Shown: piece after piece, positions 26,769-35,340 of the stretch
Position numbering within the stretch: position 1 is the stretch's first letter
Layout: each line of letters opens with the position of its first letter
Assembly: GCA_029261655.1 (NCBI GenBank)
Contig: JAJDAY010000030.1
Span: 1 to 64,000 of the forward strand
DNA from: Nitrospinaceae bacterium
GTDB taxonomy: Bacteria > Nitrospinota > Nitrospinia > Nitrospinales > VA-1
Reading direction: 5' to 3'
Length of the DNA: 64,000 nucleotides
Made by a program: the position numbers and the translations under genes
The notes under the pieces: model-generated
Seen by the model: the letters and a program-made list of their open reading frames with translations, nothing else
The model's database searches: none
Told to the model about the DNA's origin: nothing

Positions 26769-26790
26769 AACAATTATCATGAGATATATT
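26762..26790 (+). promoter_or_regulatory. Predicted promoter of the cytochrome P460 gene
   Basis: TTGACA (26762-26767), exactly 17 bp, TATATT (26785-26790): near-perfect sigma-70 promoter. The perfect palindrome at 26799-26813 lies where transcription should begin, so bound regulator would block initiation. Confidence 0.78.
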
Positions 26791-26798
26791 TCAAATAG

Positions 26799-26813
26799 GT
26801 ATCGACTCGATAC
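26799..26813. promoter_or_regulatory. Perfect palindromic operator at the P460 promoter
   Basis: GTATCGA-C-TCGATAC is a perfect 15-bp palindrome placed just downstream of the -10 box. The same GTATCGA half-site recurs in the MarR promoter. The size and symmetry fit a MarR dimer. Confidence 0.78.
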
Positions 26814-26849
26814 AAAAAATAACTGGAATTATCTTAGGAGATCAATCGA

Positions 26850-27332
26850 ATGAAGCTTTTTTCAACAGTTTTAGCGGCGGTCATTTTATTTGTTTCTGCG
26901 TCTCCGGGTTACGCGGAAAAAGAGAAGGTCGATTACCCGGAGGGTTACCGTCAATGGGCGCATATTAAATCAATGCTCATTGAGCCTGGTCATCCACTGG
27001 AGAACCCTTTTCAGGGATTGCACCATGTGTACGGAAACAAATTGGCACTGGAAGGGCTTAAAAAGGGAAGTTTTCAGGATGGTTCGGTTCTGGTTTTTGA
27101 TCTTTTGCAATACAGCCGGGGCGACCATGCCATTCAGGAAGGGGAGAGAAAGTTCATAGGTGTCATGCAAAAGGAAAAAAAGGGTTTCAGTGCGACCGGA
27201 GGATGGGGGTTTGAGGTGTTTCCGAAGGATAGCAAAACGGATCGTCTCGTGGCAGATGGCGGAAAAAGCTGTTTTACCTGTCATACCTCCCAGACAGATC
27301 GCGATTATGTGTTTACCCGATGGAGGAAGTGA
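26850..27332 (+). CDS. Cytochrome P460 family protein
   Basis: Periplasmic c-type haem protein of 160 aa. The signal peptide ends at about residue 22 (GYA). The body matches the P460 domain (YPEGYRQWAHIKSM near the start of the mature part, then GLHHVYGN, FQDGSVLVFDLL, and GGWGFEVF). The haem-binding CFTCH motif lies at Cys141-His145. P460 proteins oxidise hydroxylamine or nitric oxide in nitrifiers, but many relatives have unknown substrates. AGGAG 9 bp ahead of the ATG. Predicted to be repressed by the divergent MarR regulator. Confidence 0.88.
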   Translation: MKLFSTVLAAVILFVSASPGYAEKEKVDYPEGYRQWAHIKSMLIEPGHPLENPFQGLHHVYGNKLALEGLKKGSFQDGSVLVFDLLQYSRGDHAIQEGERKFIGVMQKEKKGFSATGGWGFEVFPKDSKTDRLVADGGKSCFTCHTSQTDRDYVFTRWRK

Positions 27333-27338
27333 GTGTTA

Positions 27339-27400
27339 GGCCCCTCAATATACATGCCTGGAAAGGGATTCACCGTTGCACTTGATTTATTGAGGAGGCC
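27339..27400 (+). other. Long-arm inverted repeat between P460 and glutaredoxin genes
   Basis: GGCCCCTCAATA (27339-27350) pairs with TATTGAGG-A-GGCC (27388-27400), 12 bp with one bulged A, around a 37-nt loop. No T-run follows. It may process or attenuate the transcript between the two genes. Confidence 0.45.
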
Positions 27401-27465
27401 GAATTTGTTCGTTGGAAAATTTTGTAAATAAATATTTCATACTAAAAAAGAAAGGAATAGAAACA

Positions 27466-27699
27466 ATGAATAAAGCTATCTTTTATCATGCCGGATGCCC
27501 GGTTTGCGTCGAAGCGGAACAACGGTTTGTAACTGCCCTGAACCCATCGGATTATCAGGTGGAGGAAGTCAATTTGGGCAATGAAAAAGGCCGAATCAGC
27601 GAAGCAGAAAAGCTGGGGGTGACCTCCGTTCCCGCTCTGGTGATCGGTGGAACGCCTTTTCACATCAACTTTGGAGCTTCCATCAACGACTTGAAATAG
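27466..27699 (+). CDS. Glutaredoxin/thioredoxin-fold small redox protein
   Basis: Protein of 77 aa with the CPVC active site at Cys11-Cys14 in the first strand-helix turn, and the cis-proline segment TSVPALVI at about 52-60, both typical for the thioredoxin fold. AAGGAA lies 8 bp upstream of the ATG at 27466; the frame is open further upstream without support. No signal peptide, so cytoplasmic. It lies 133 bp after the P460 gene, which hints at co-regulation and a thiol-redox role. Confidence 0.82.
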   Translation: MNKAIFYHAGCPVCVEAEQRFVTALNPSDYQVEEVNLGNEKGRISEAEKLGVTSVPALVIGGTPFHINFGASINDLK

Positions 27700-27706
27700 G
27701 TTCAGG

Positions 27707-27743
27707 TGCATGACCAGGCGGGGCCTCTTGGTCTGGTCATGCA
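27707..27743. terminator. Perfect 11-bp hairpin between convergent genes
   Basis: TGCATGACCAG (27707-27717) and CTGGTCATGCA (27733-27743) form an 11-bp stem with a 15-nt loop. It begins 7 bp after the glutaredoxin stop and abuts the stop of the convergent glycosyltransferase. Probably a two-way terminator, though no T-run is present. Confidence 0.6.
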
Positions 27744-28829
27744 TTATCGTCCGATCAATCGACCCATTTTTTCGAGGAAGATTTTCTTATCGAAAAGCCC
27801 CGCTCGTTGTTCGCACGAGGCCCGCATGGAAAGAGCCCGTTTTGGGTTCAGTTCGTGGACGGCCTCAATCAGGTCTTCGGGGGAAGGATCGGCCGGGATC
27901 AAAATTCCCGTTTCTCCATGCACCAGCGTTTCCATGACTCCCCCTTCCGCAACTCCCAGCACGGGTTTTCCTGCCGCCAGAGATTCGACGGACGACATGC
28001 CAAAATCTTCTTCTCTTGGGATGTAGATACTGGCGATGGACTTTCCCAACAGATCTTTTAATCGATGGTCATCGACCGGGCCGGTGAAAGAGATGTTCTT
28101 GCTTCCTTCGGCTATTTTTCTCAACCTTTCAATCTCAGGCCCGGTCGAAGCTATGACGAGGCGTTTGTCGGGCATTTGATTGAAGGCTTTGATGATGATG
28201 TCCACCCGTTTTAAAGAGTCCAAACGGGCGAATGAAAAATAATAATCCTCCTGCCCCAGCCAGTTAAAGTTTTGCGTGTCGCAAGGCGGGTTAATGACGA
28301 TGGAGTCTTTGTGTAAATATTGTTTGATTCTTTTTTGAATATTGCAAGAGTTGGCGACAACAACGTCCATCTTGTTGATCGCGGATTCGAACAACGGTTG
28401 AAAGCACAGGTTGAAGGCATGATGTTCCAGCCTCTGTAGGAAAGACAGGGAAGCCAGCCGGTAGTCCTTGAGGTCGTATAAGGAACGCGGAGGCGTGTGG
28501 CAATAATAGATATTTTTGCCGTCAGGATGGTTGTGTACGGCGAGCGGTGAATTCTGACCGCTGTATATGACCGTTTGGTAATTTTTTAAAAATTTTGTTT
28601 TAAAACCGAAACTGGTAAGTCGTTTGACTGTCCGCCACCCCCACAAATGGGAGCGGATTTTAAGGTCAAAGAGTTTCCCCGTTAAGGTGCCAAGATCAAA
28701 CCCCTGATCCGATTTTTCGCCAAAGGCCAGATCCAGGTCCAACCCCTGACAAAGGGTGTGGACCAGTCGCTCTCCGCCGCCTTTAAAGGCAAATGAATCA
28801 TGGAGCACGATTGTTTTACCGCGATTCAT
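27744..28829 (-). CDS. Glycosyltransferase family 4 (GT-B)
   Basis: Sugar transferase of 361 aa, GT-B fold. N-terminal acceptor-side domain has FKGGGERLVHTL; the middle shows YYCHTPPR, as in WbaZ-type mannosyltransferases. The C-terminal nucleotide-sugar domain carries FARLDSLKRVDI, GPEIERL, and the EDFGMSSVESLAAGKPV motif with conserved Glu residues. It overlaps the upstream flippase gene by 14 bases. The three genes likely make and export an O-antigen or exopolysaccharide. Donor and acceptor are unknown. Confidence 0.9.
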   Translation of the reverse strand: MNRGKTIVLHDSFAFKGGGERLVHTLCQGLDLDLAFGEKSDQGFDLGTLTGKLFDLKIRSHLWGWRTVKRLTSFGFKTKFLKNYQTVIYSGQNSPLAVHNHPDGKNIYYCHTPPRSLYDLKDYRLASLSFLQRLEHHAFNLCFQPLFESAINKMDVVVANSCNIQKRIKQYLHKDSIVINPPCDTQNFNWLGQEDYYFSFARLDSLKRVDIIIKAFNQMPDKRLVIASTGPEIERLRKIAEGSKNISFTGPVDDHRLKDLLGKSIASIYIPREEDFGMSSVESLAAGKPVLGVAEGGVMETLVHGETGILIPADPSPEDLIEAVHELNPKRALSMRASCEQRAGLFDKKIFLEKMGRLIGR

Positions 28830-30033
28830 CTTTTATTTTCCTTTCCTTCCAATACCAGGAAGCAATGCCCGACCCTAAAAAGACCAGCAAAAATGCTTCT
28901 GTGAATAGCGTTCCAATGGCCGCGCCCTTGGGGCCGTAAACGGGTATCAGCCAAAAGTTCAATGCCATGTTCAACAGGGCGGCACTGACGGCGCAAAAAG
29001 CATAGTGGTTTTCCCGGTTGATGGCCAGGGCGGCCTGAGTCAGGACGATATTTGGGATCATAAAAAATAAAGAAACCAACAACCAGAGGATCACCTGAGA
29101 ACCGGGTTGGTAGTCCGAACCAAAACATAACCTGATGATGTCATCACCAAAAAGAATTCCTAGAGGAACGATAATAAGGGTGAGGCCGCCCGCATAACAA
29201 CTCAGTTTGACCGTCAGCTGAACAAAATTTTCAGGATCATTCGCGCGCAGACGAAGTTCCCGAAAAAAAACATTGGCAATGGGGAGCAGAATAAAAATCA
29301 CGCCTTCCAGGGTTCTGGAGGCGGCGGCATAAAACCCGACTTCGCTTAAAGATTCGCCCAGGTGTCTCAACATGACGATGTCGATTTTGAAATAAATTAA
29401 TGTCGCGATTTCGATGGTCAATAAGGCGGCAATGGAACGGTAGATTTTGGTGGCGGGTTTGATGATGAGAATTTTAAGAGAAACCAGACGTTGAAAAATA
29501 ATGGCGATGATAAAACCCGTGATCCATCCGATGAATATCCATTCCAGCTGGAAGGACAAGAGAAAAAGAAAACTCACGACCCCAACAGCGGTCAAAGAAC
29601 GAACGATGACCCGCCACCAGGCTTCCCGGTCAAAGTCTCCTTTTCCTTTCAGGACGGACGAAATAAAATTGGCCGCAGTTCCAAGTCCGAATGCGAACAT
29701 GGCAAGGGCCAGATAGGCATTGTCCTGAACAGGCAATAGAAAGATGACGAAAATTCCAAGTCCTGTGACCATCAGGAGATGACCGAGAGCCGAGGGAAAA
29801 AGTTTCTCCGCTTTTAATGGCAGGGAAGAGGCGGTGAATTCGCGAAATATAAGGGTCCTGAAACCCCCGTCCTGGAGAATGGCGAAGAGAGCGGCCAGGG
29901 TGATGATATAGCTGTACCTGCCAAAAGTTTCCGGGCCGAACGATCGGGCCAGAAAAAATGTTATCAGCATGGAGATCGCGGCGACATAGACGGTGGCCAG
30001 CCATTGAACGCTTAACGACCGGGCCAATGTCAT
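28816..30033 (-). CDS. Oligosaccharide flippase (Wzx/MATE superfamily), copy 1
   Basis: Inner-membrane flippase of 405 aa with about 12 predicted transmembrane segments. FGPETFGRYSYIITLA near the N-terminus and the MLRHLGESLSEVGFYAAASR segment near residue 225 are typical for polysaccharide biosynthesis proteins. It overlaps the next upstream flippase by 4 bases (ATGA) and the downstream glycosyltransferase by 14. Probably moves lipid-linked oligosaccharide to the periplasmic side. Confidence 0.87.
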   Translation of the reverse strand: MTLARSLSVQWLATVYVAAISMLITFFLARSFGPETFGRYSYIITLAALFAILQDGGFRTLIFREFTASSLPLKAEKLFPSALGHLLMVTGLGIFVIFLLPVQDNAYLALAMFAFGLGTAANFISSVLKGKGDFDREAWWRVIVRSLTAVGVVSFLFLLSFQLEWIFIGWITGFIIAIIFQRLVSLKILIIKPATKIYRSIAALLTIEIATLIYFKIDIVMLRHLGESLSEVGFYAAASRTLEGVIFILLPIANVFFRELRLRANDPENFVQLTVKLSCYAGGLTLIIVPLGILFGDDIIRLCFGSDYQPGSQVILWLLVSLFFMIPNIVLTQAALAINRENHYAFCAVSAALLNMALNFWLIPVYGPKGAAIGTLFTEAFLLVFLGSGIASWYWKERKIKDESR

Positions 30034-31274
30034 GGCGAGGGGAGGCGACGTCTGGAGGACAGGAAATACCAGGCCAGCGTTCCGGCAAGAATTAATCCGA
30101 TGGAATATAAAACCATTTTTGCGATGGTGAGAGCGGAGTCGTGAAAGTTGAAAATAAGAAGCAACATCATTCCCACTCCCATAGCCAGAGGCCAGAGGAA
30201 TTGGAATTGGGACCGGGCCAGACTGTAGATAAAAATAACGTTCGCAACCGCGAGCATGGCCATTGCCAGACTGATGACTTTCAGCAATTCAGCCCCTGCC
30301 TGGTATTTGGCCCCGAACAGCAGGACGATGATTTGTTCCGGCCAAACCGCGCAGACCAGAGCAACGCATCCCCCCAGAAATGCGGTCATTGCCAGACTGA
30401 CCCAAAGGATACGGGAGTCTTCCTTCCCTGTAGCCTGCGCTTTCGACGCCTCCGGGAAAAGCACGACGATGAGAACACCCGGAAGGAACAAGGCGATCCT
30501 GCCCAGAATCGCGGCGATGGAGTAGAGACCGGCCTCCTCCGGGGAACAATAGTGCTTTACCAAAACAATATCCAGATTGCCAAGAGCCATCACCATGGTC
30601 GTGGAAAGGAAAACCGGAAACGAATACTTTCGCATCTCAGAAAAAAGGTCATGGGGCAGGGGTTCGCCAGGCACTTTTAATATATCCCTGACAGCCCACA
30701 AACCGATTCCCATGGCGAGGAGCGTGCCGATGGTTCCCGACAGGAGGGCGCCATTGATCCCCCATCCAAGCGCGAAGACGAGAAGCAAACCCGATAAAAA
30801 CCGACCGAGCGCAATACTGCTGCCGCAAATTCCAAAGGCGGTGAAGCGGTGCAAGCCCTGAATCACTCCCATAAAAACCGGGAGCACAAGAGAAAACGCC
30901 AATTGGACCAGCATGATCACGATAGGTGTTTTCGATTCCAGATAAAGAAAGCCCTGTAGCCAGGGAATCACCGTCAACCCAATCAAAAACATTGCGCCCG
31001 CAATGAACACCATTCCGCGCAACCCATCCACCAGGAGTCTCTTGACCTGCTTCAAACCCGTTTCACCCAACTGAACCGTGTAACGGGAAAATACCAGCGG
31101 GAGGACCGCGACGGGAGCGGACAGGATGACAGCCATCGAATTTACGGCATTGAAACTGCCATAGTCTATTGTGGACAGACCGCGTCCTGCGACCAGTTGG
31201 AACAGATAATTGAAAACATTGCTGGAGTTCAACAGAACCAGGATGAGCATGTTATTGCGCAAAAATCTACGCAT
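30030..31274 (-). CDS. Oligosaccharide flippase (Wzx/MATE superfamily), copy 2
   Basis: Second flippase-like membrane protein of 414 aa with about 12-14 transmembrane helices. It begins LLNSSNVFNYLFQLVAGRGL, and has YGSFNAVNSMAV and DIVLVKHYCSPEEAGLYSIAAILGR as in the Wzx family. It differs clearly from the adjacent copy, so it is not a recent duplicate. Adjacent coupled flippases could work as two substrate-specific transporters or as a heteromer; the latter is speculation. First gene of the three-gene unit. Confidence 0.85.
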   Translation of the reverse strand: MRRFLRNNMLILVLLNSSNVFNYLFQLVAGRGLSTIDYGSFNAVNSMAVILSAPVAVLPLVFSRYTVQLGETGLKQVKRLLVDGLRGMVFIAGAMFLIGLTVIPWLQGFLYLESKTPIVIMLVQLAFSLVLPVFMGVIQGLHRFTAFGICGSSIALGRFLSGLLLVFALGWGINGALLSGTIGTLLAMGIGLWAVRDILKVPGEPLPHDLFSEMRKYSFPVFLSTTMVMALGNLDIVLVKHYCSPEEAGLYSIAAILGRIALFLPGVLIVVLFPEASKAQATGKEDSRILWVSLAMTAFLGGCVALVCAVWPEQIIVLLFGAKYQAGAELLKVISLAMAMLAVANVIFIYSLARSQFQFLWPLAMGVGMMLLLIFNFHDSALTIAKMVLYSIGLILAGTLAWYFLSSRRRLPSP

Positions 31275-31433
31275 CCATCACCTCATTCATCGTGTTTGCC
31301 AATTCGTACTTCTCCGGTATTAAAACTTTAATCAGGGGGAATCATCCAGATAACGCTTGCGGGAATCAGAACCTTCAAAAGAAAAGAAACGTCATTGTAA
31401 ATAACGGTGGGAATGAAATCAAAAATTGTTTTT

Positions 31434-31625
31434 TCACTTAAAGCCGTCAGCCACCCATACCACGATGGAATAAACTATCCACGCCAGAGCGATCAACCCG
31501 ATGACTGAAGACACTCCGGAATTGAACGGGCTGAAATGGTGAATTTTCAGGGCGGGAATGAAAAAGCCGATGCTTAAAATCGACATCATTACGATTGCCA
31601 GTCGAATAAAACCCTTTCTCTTCAT
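31434..31625 (-). CDS. Small two-helix membrane protein
   Basis: Protein of 63 aa with two predicted transmembrane segments (about residues 8-26 and 38-58). GGAG lies 10 bp upstream of the ATG. It stands alone between the flippase unit and the aldehyde dehydrogenase gene. No family recognised. Confidence 0.5.
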   Translation of the reverse strand: MKRKGFIRLAIVMMSILSIGFFIPALKIHHFSPFNSGVSSVIGLIALAWIVYSIVVWVADGFK

Positions 31626-31755
31626 ACCAGAAATCTCCCAGTATGGGTATCAAAAAACCGAAGGACGAACCGGCGGCGCATTTCCGGTTGCGGGGAAAAA
31701 ATAAAATTCCGGAATGAATCACGACCTTACCCGCAATCACCGGGAAGATTCTGAA

Positions 31756-33150
31756 TCAGATCAGTTTCGATCTAAATACGATCATTTTTTCTTCCGTCAT
31801 TTCCAGCATGGTGTCAACGATTCCGCCAACCCCCAAGCCGGAAGCTTTACGGCCCGCAAAAGGCATCCAGTCAACGCGAAAGGCGGTGTGGTCGTTGACC
31901 ATCACCGCAGATGCGTTGAGACGTTTGGCGGTGTCCAGCGCCGCGTCAATATTTTTGGTGAAAACCGCAGATTGAAATGAAAACGGAACCTGATTTGCCC
32001 GTTCAATGGCTTCTTGTCGATCTTTGAACGAATAGACATTGATGACCGGACCGAATATTTCTTCCGAAGATACCTTCGTGTGATCGGGTGGGTTTAAAAT
32101 GACCGTCGGCGTGTAACAGGTGCTGCCGATTTTTTTACCCCCGGTCAGAATTTCAGCGCCAGCGGATTTGGCTTCCTGCACCCATTCATCCACACGGTCA
32201 ACTTCCTGTTCGGTGATGAGAGGTCCGACTTCCGTCTCTTCATAGATAGGGTCCCCCACCACGAGTTTTTTCGCCAGCTCGACCAGCGCCCTGGAAAACC
32301 TGTCGACGATTTTTTCATGGACGAATATTCTTTGCACGGAAACGCAAACCTGCCCGGCATGGTAAAAACCGCCTTTTGCCAGCAAGGGCAGGGCGTCTTC
32401 GATATCAGCGTCTTCATCAAGGATGACCGGGGCCGCGCCGCCATGTTCAAGCGAACATCGTGTGCCGGGCGCCAGTTTGGAACGAAGCCCCCAGCCAACC
32501 CTGGCGGAACCTATGAAGGTGAGAAAAGACACTCTGGAGTCGGTCACCAGCTTTTCAGAAGTTGCCCGATCGGACAAGATGATCCGGCACCAGTCTCCCG
32601 GCAGTCCCGCCTCGTAGAGACAACCCACCAGATTGAAACAGGAAAGCGGCGTTGTCGAGGCTGGTTTTACAATGACCGGACAACCCACAGCGATCGCGGG
32701 AATCACCTGATGCACGATCAGGTTGAAGGGGTGATTGAAGGCGCTGACGGCCACGACCACTCCAATGGGCTCCCGGATGGTGAAGGCCATGCGGTTCGTC
32801 GAAGAGGGCGTCAAACCCATGGGGATCTCATGCCCTACCATTTGATTGATGGATCGTGCGGACTCCCTTATGCCCTGAACCGCGCGGTTGAGTTCGACCC
32901 TTGAGTCGATCAGGGGTTTTCCCCCTTCCCGGGCCGCCTGCCGGGTAAATTCATCCATCCGTTCTTCCACCAGGTCGGCGGTTTTTTCCAGAATCCGGAT
33001 GCGTTCATGAATCGGAATTGCTTCATCGGCATTGTTCGCCAACCGGTGGGCTTTTTGAAGAGCGTTTTCCACTTCCTCTTCGTTGTTGAGTTCCAATTCA
33101 GAGATCAATTGACCGTCAAACGGAGAAAACACTTTTAACTTTTTTTTCAT
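31756..33150 (-). CDS. NAD(P)-dependent aldehyde dehydrogenase
   Basis: ALDH superfamily enzyme of 464 aa. Family landmarks in order: FNHPFNLIVHQ and VIVKPASTTPLS for cofactor binding, the catalytic Glu in LEHGGAAPVIL, the catalytic Cys in HAGQVCVS, and SSEEIFGPVINVY. It resembles lactaldehyde, glyceraldehyde-3-phosphate or phosphonoacetaldehyde-type dehydrogenases more than betaine-aldehyde types. The gene starts 27 bp after the TPP-enzyme gene on the same strand, so the two should act together. The physiological substrate cannot be read from sequence. Confidence 0.9.
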   Translation of the reverse strand: MKKKLKVFSPFDGQLISELELNNEEEVENALQKAHRLANNADEAIPIHERIRILEKTADLVEERMDEFTRQAAREGGKPLIDSRVELNRAVQGIRESARSINQMVGHEIPMGLTPSSTNRMAFTIREPIGVVVAVSAFNHPFNLIVHQVIPAIAVGCPVIVKPASTTPLSCFNLVGCLYEAGLPGDWCRIILSDRATSEKLVTDSRVSFLTFIGSARVGWGLRSKLAPGTRCSLEHGGAAPVILDEDADIEDALPLLAKGGFYHAGQVCVSVQRIFVHEKIVDRFSRALVELAKKLVVGDPIYEETEVGPLITEQEVDRVDEWVQEAKSAGAEILTGGKKIGSTCYTPTVILNPPDHTKVSSEEIFGPVINVYSFKDRQEAIERANQVPFSFQSAVFTKNIDAALDTAKRLNASAVMVNDHTAFRVDWMPFAGRKASGLGVGGIVDTMLEMTEEKMIVFRSKLI

Positions 33151-33177
33151 TGATGGCTCCCCATATTTATTCGAACT

Positions 33178-34818
33178 TTATAAAACTTCTGTTTTCCTTT
33201 TGAGTTCTTCGATCAACACGCGCTCATTTTCGGAATAATCAACAGGAACCTCTACAAGATGGACGCCTGGTGAATTCAAACAACCTTTAAGGACTTGACC
33301 CAACTGATCGGTGCTACCTACTCGATGCCCATTGGCGCCGTAAGCCTCGGCATACTTGACAAAATCCGGGTTGCCATAGTCCAAACCAAAATTCTGAAAA
33401 TTCATTGCCGCTTGTTTCCATTTGATCATTCCGTAAGCGTTGTCACGCAGAATGACAATGACGAGGTCCAGTTTCAAACGGACGGCGGTTTCCATTTCCT
33501 GAGAGTTCATCATGAAACCCCCGTCGCCGCAAATCGCCATCACTTTTCTTTTCGGGTGAACGATCTTAGCCGCCATGGCGGATGGGAATCCTGCGCCCAT
33601 AGTGGCTAACGCGTTGTCCAGCAACACCGTGTTGGTGGAATACGCCTTATAGTTTCTGGCAAACCAGATTTTGTAAATGCCGTTGTCCAGGGCAATGATC
33701 CCGTCATCGGGCATGACACTCCGAACCTCGGCCACCAGGTGTTGAGGAACGATGGGGAAGCGGCTGTCCTCACTTTTTTCATTGATATGAATTTCGACTT
33801 GTTCCCGGACCCGTTCAAAATAACTGAAGTCCCAATGGTCGCATTTTTTCAGACGAGCCGAAATGGCTTCTATGCTGCTGGCGATATCTCCCACGACATC
33901 CAGCTGGGGAAAATAAACCTCATCCAGGCGGGCCGTGAAATAATTGACGTGAATGACACGGGCTCCGCCTTTCTCCATGAAAAACGGTGGTTTTTCGATC
34001 ACATCGTGGCCGACATTAATGATCAGGTCGGCTTTGTCGATAGCATAGTGCAGGTAATCATCGTTGGATAACGCCGCTGTTCCCAGGAAATTGAGATGTC
34101 TTTCATCGACCACGCCTTTTCCCATCTGGGTGTTGAAAAAATATATTCCGCTTCGATCGATCAAGTCGCGCAAAGCCTCGCTGGTGCGGTTTCGATTGGC
34201 TCCTGCTCCAATCAAGAGGAGCGGCATTTTAGACTCCTGGATCATGCTCACGGCTTTTTCTACGGCCAGCGCATCCGGGTGCGGACGTCGGGGATGAAAA
34301 ATTTCAAAAGGCCCGGTCGAACATTCCTCGGCGGCAATGTCTTCCGGTAACTCGATATGAACGGCACCGGGGCGTTCTTCCTGAGAGAGCCTGACCGCCT
34401 CGCGGACGATCTGCGGGATGCTGTTTCCGTGCACCACCTGTTTGGTGTATTTTGTCAAAGGTCGCATCATTTCGACAACGTCGATGATTTGAAAGCGGCC
34501 TTGTTTGCTTTTTTTGATGGGTTTTTGTCCGGAAATCATCAGGATCGGCATAGCGCCCAACTGGGCGTATGCGCTTGCGGTCACGAAATTTGTCACCCCC
34601 GGTCCGAGAGTGGACAGGCAAACGCCGACCTTCCCGGTCAGACGCCCGAAGGTGGCGGCCATGAACCCCGCCGCCTGCTCATGGCGGGTCAGAATGAGCT
34701 TGATGTTTGATTCTCTCAGGGATTCCAGAAAATCCAGGTTTTCTTCTCCAGGAATCCCAAAAATATACTCCACGCCTTCATTTTCAAGTGATCGGACAAA
34801 AAGGTCGGACGCTTTCAT
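33178..34818 (-). CDS. Acetolactate synthase-like TPP-dependent enzyme
   Basis: Protein of 546 aa of the acetolactate synthase/pyruvate oxidase family. The TPP-activating Glu lies in RHEQAAGFMAA near residue 47, the TPP/Mg motif in CGDGGFMMNSQEMETA, and DNAYGMIKW follows. It looks like catabolic AlsS-type enzymes and has no regulatory small subunit next to it. Pairing with an aldehyde dehydrogenase suggests a 2-oxoacid or hydroxyaldehyde pathway rather than branched-chain synthesis; this is inference. GAGGTG 6 bp before the ATG. Confidence 0.87.
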   Translation of the reverse strand: MKASDLFVRSLENEGVEYIFGIPGEENLDFLESLRESNIKLILTRHEQAAGFMAATFGRLTGKVGVCLSTLGPGVTNFVTASAYAQLGAMPILMISGQKPIKKSKQGRFQIIDVVEMMRPLTKYTKQVVHGNSIPQIVREAVRLSQEERPGAVHIELPEDIAAEECSTGPFEIFHPRRPHPDALAVEKAVSMIQESKMPLLLIGAGANRNRTSEALRDLIDRSGIYFFNTQMGKGVVDERHLNFLGTAALSNDDYLHYAIDKADLIINVGHDVIEKPPFFMEKGGARVIHVNYFTARLDEVYFPQLDVVGDIASSIEAISARLKKCDHWDFSYFERVREQVEIHINEKSEDSRFPIVPQHLVAEVRSVMPDDGIIALDNGIYKIWFARNYKAYSTNTVLLDNALATMGAGFPSAMAAKIVHPKRKVMAICGDGGFMMNSQEMETAVRLKLDLVIVILRDNAYGMIKWKQAAMNFQNFGLDYGNPDFVKYAEAYGANGHRVGSTDQLGQVLKGCLNSPGVHLVEVPVDYSENERVLIEELKRKTEVL

Positions 34819-34940
34819 GAATCACACCTCTACAATTCTAGCAATGGTTTTTGGGGCAAACGGGAACTGGGGAAACGCCCGTTTTAAGTTTGTCGAACAC
34901 ACCCCCAAGTTCTTACACGTCCCTTTCTATCGAGGTCTTT

Positions 34941-35340
34941 TTAGCTCGGCCTTTTTAAGCCCATCTTCTTGATTTTTGGGTTGAGGGTGGTGGGTTTTAA
35001 TCCCAACAGTTCCGTCACTCCGTCAGACCCGAGATTTTCCAGTCCCACTGATTCAAGGCATTTATTATATTCTCCTGATAATATAATTCCATTTCCTTTT
35101 CAGTGAAGATACGGGTTTCGGCAACTCTTTTTTTTGAACCCTCGCTGGAACTGTTTTTCGGGTGTTTTTCCCGTCATTCGACAGATTAAACGAAAGTTTA
35201 CCGGATCGGGATATTATAACCGCTCGCTCAATCACGTTTTGCAGTTCCCGGACATTGCCCGGCCAATCGTAGCCTTGCAGTTCAATGATATTGGCCTGAG
35301 TCAGCCTGGGAAGGGGCGCGCTTAATTTTTTAGCCGCCCA
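34941..35340 (-). pseudogene. Remnant of a sigma-54-dependent (NtrC/FhlA-type) regulator
   Basis: On the minus strand a frame reads [20 protein letters not shown], the end of a sigma-54 AAA+ domain, at about 35185-35280. After an A-run near 35132 the reading shifts to a frame giving [21 protein letters not shown] second shift near 35022 gives DGVTELLGLKPTTLNPKIKK, the Fis-type DNA-binding helix, ending at TAA 34941-34943. The receiver or GAF part and most of the AAA+ domain are missing. At least two frameshifts and a 5' truncation mark it as a pseudogene. It lies upstream of the TPP-enzyme unit, which it may once have controlled. Confidence 0.82.
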
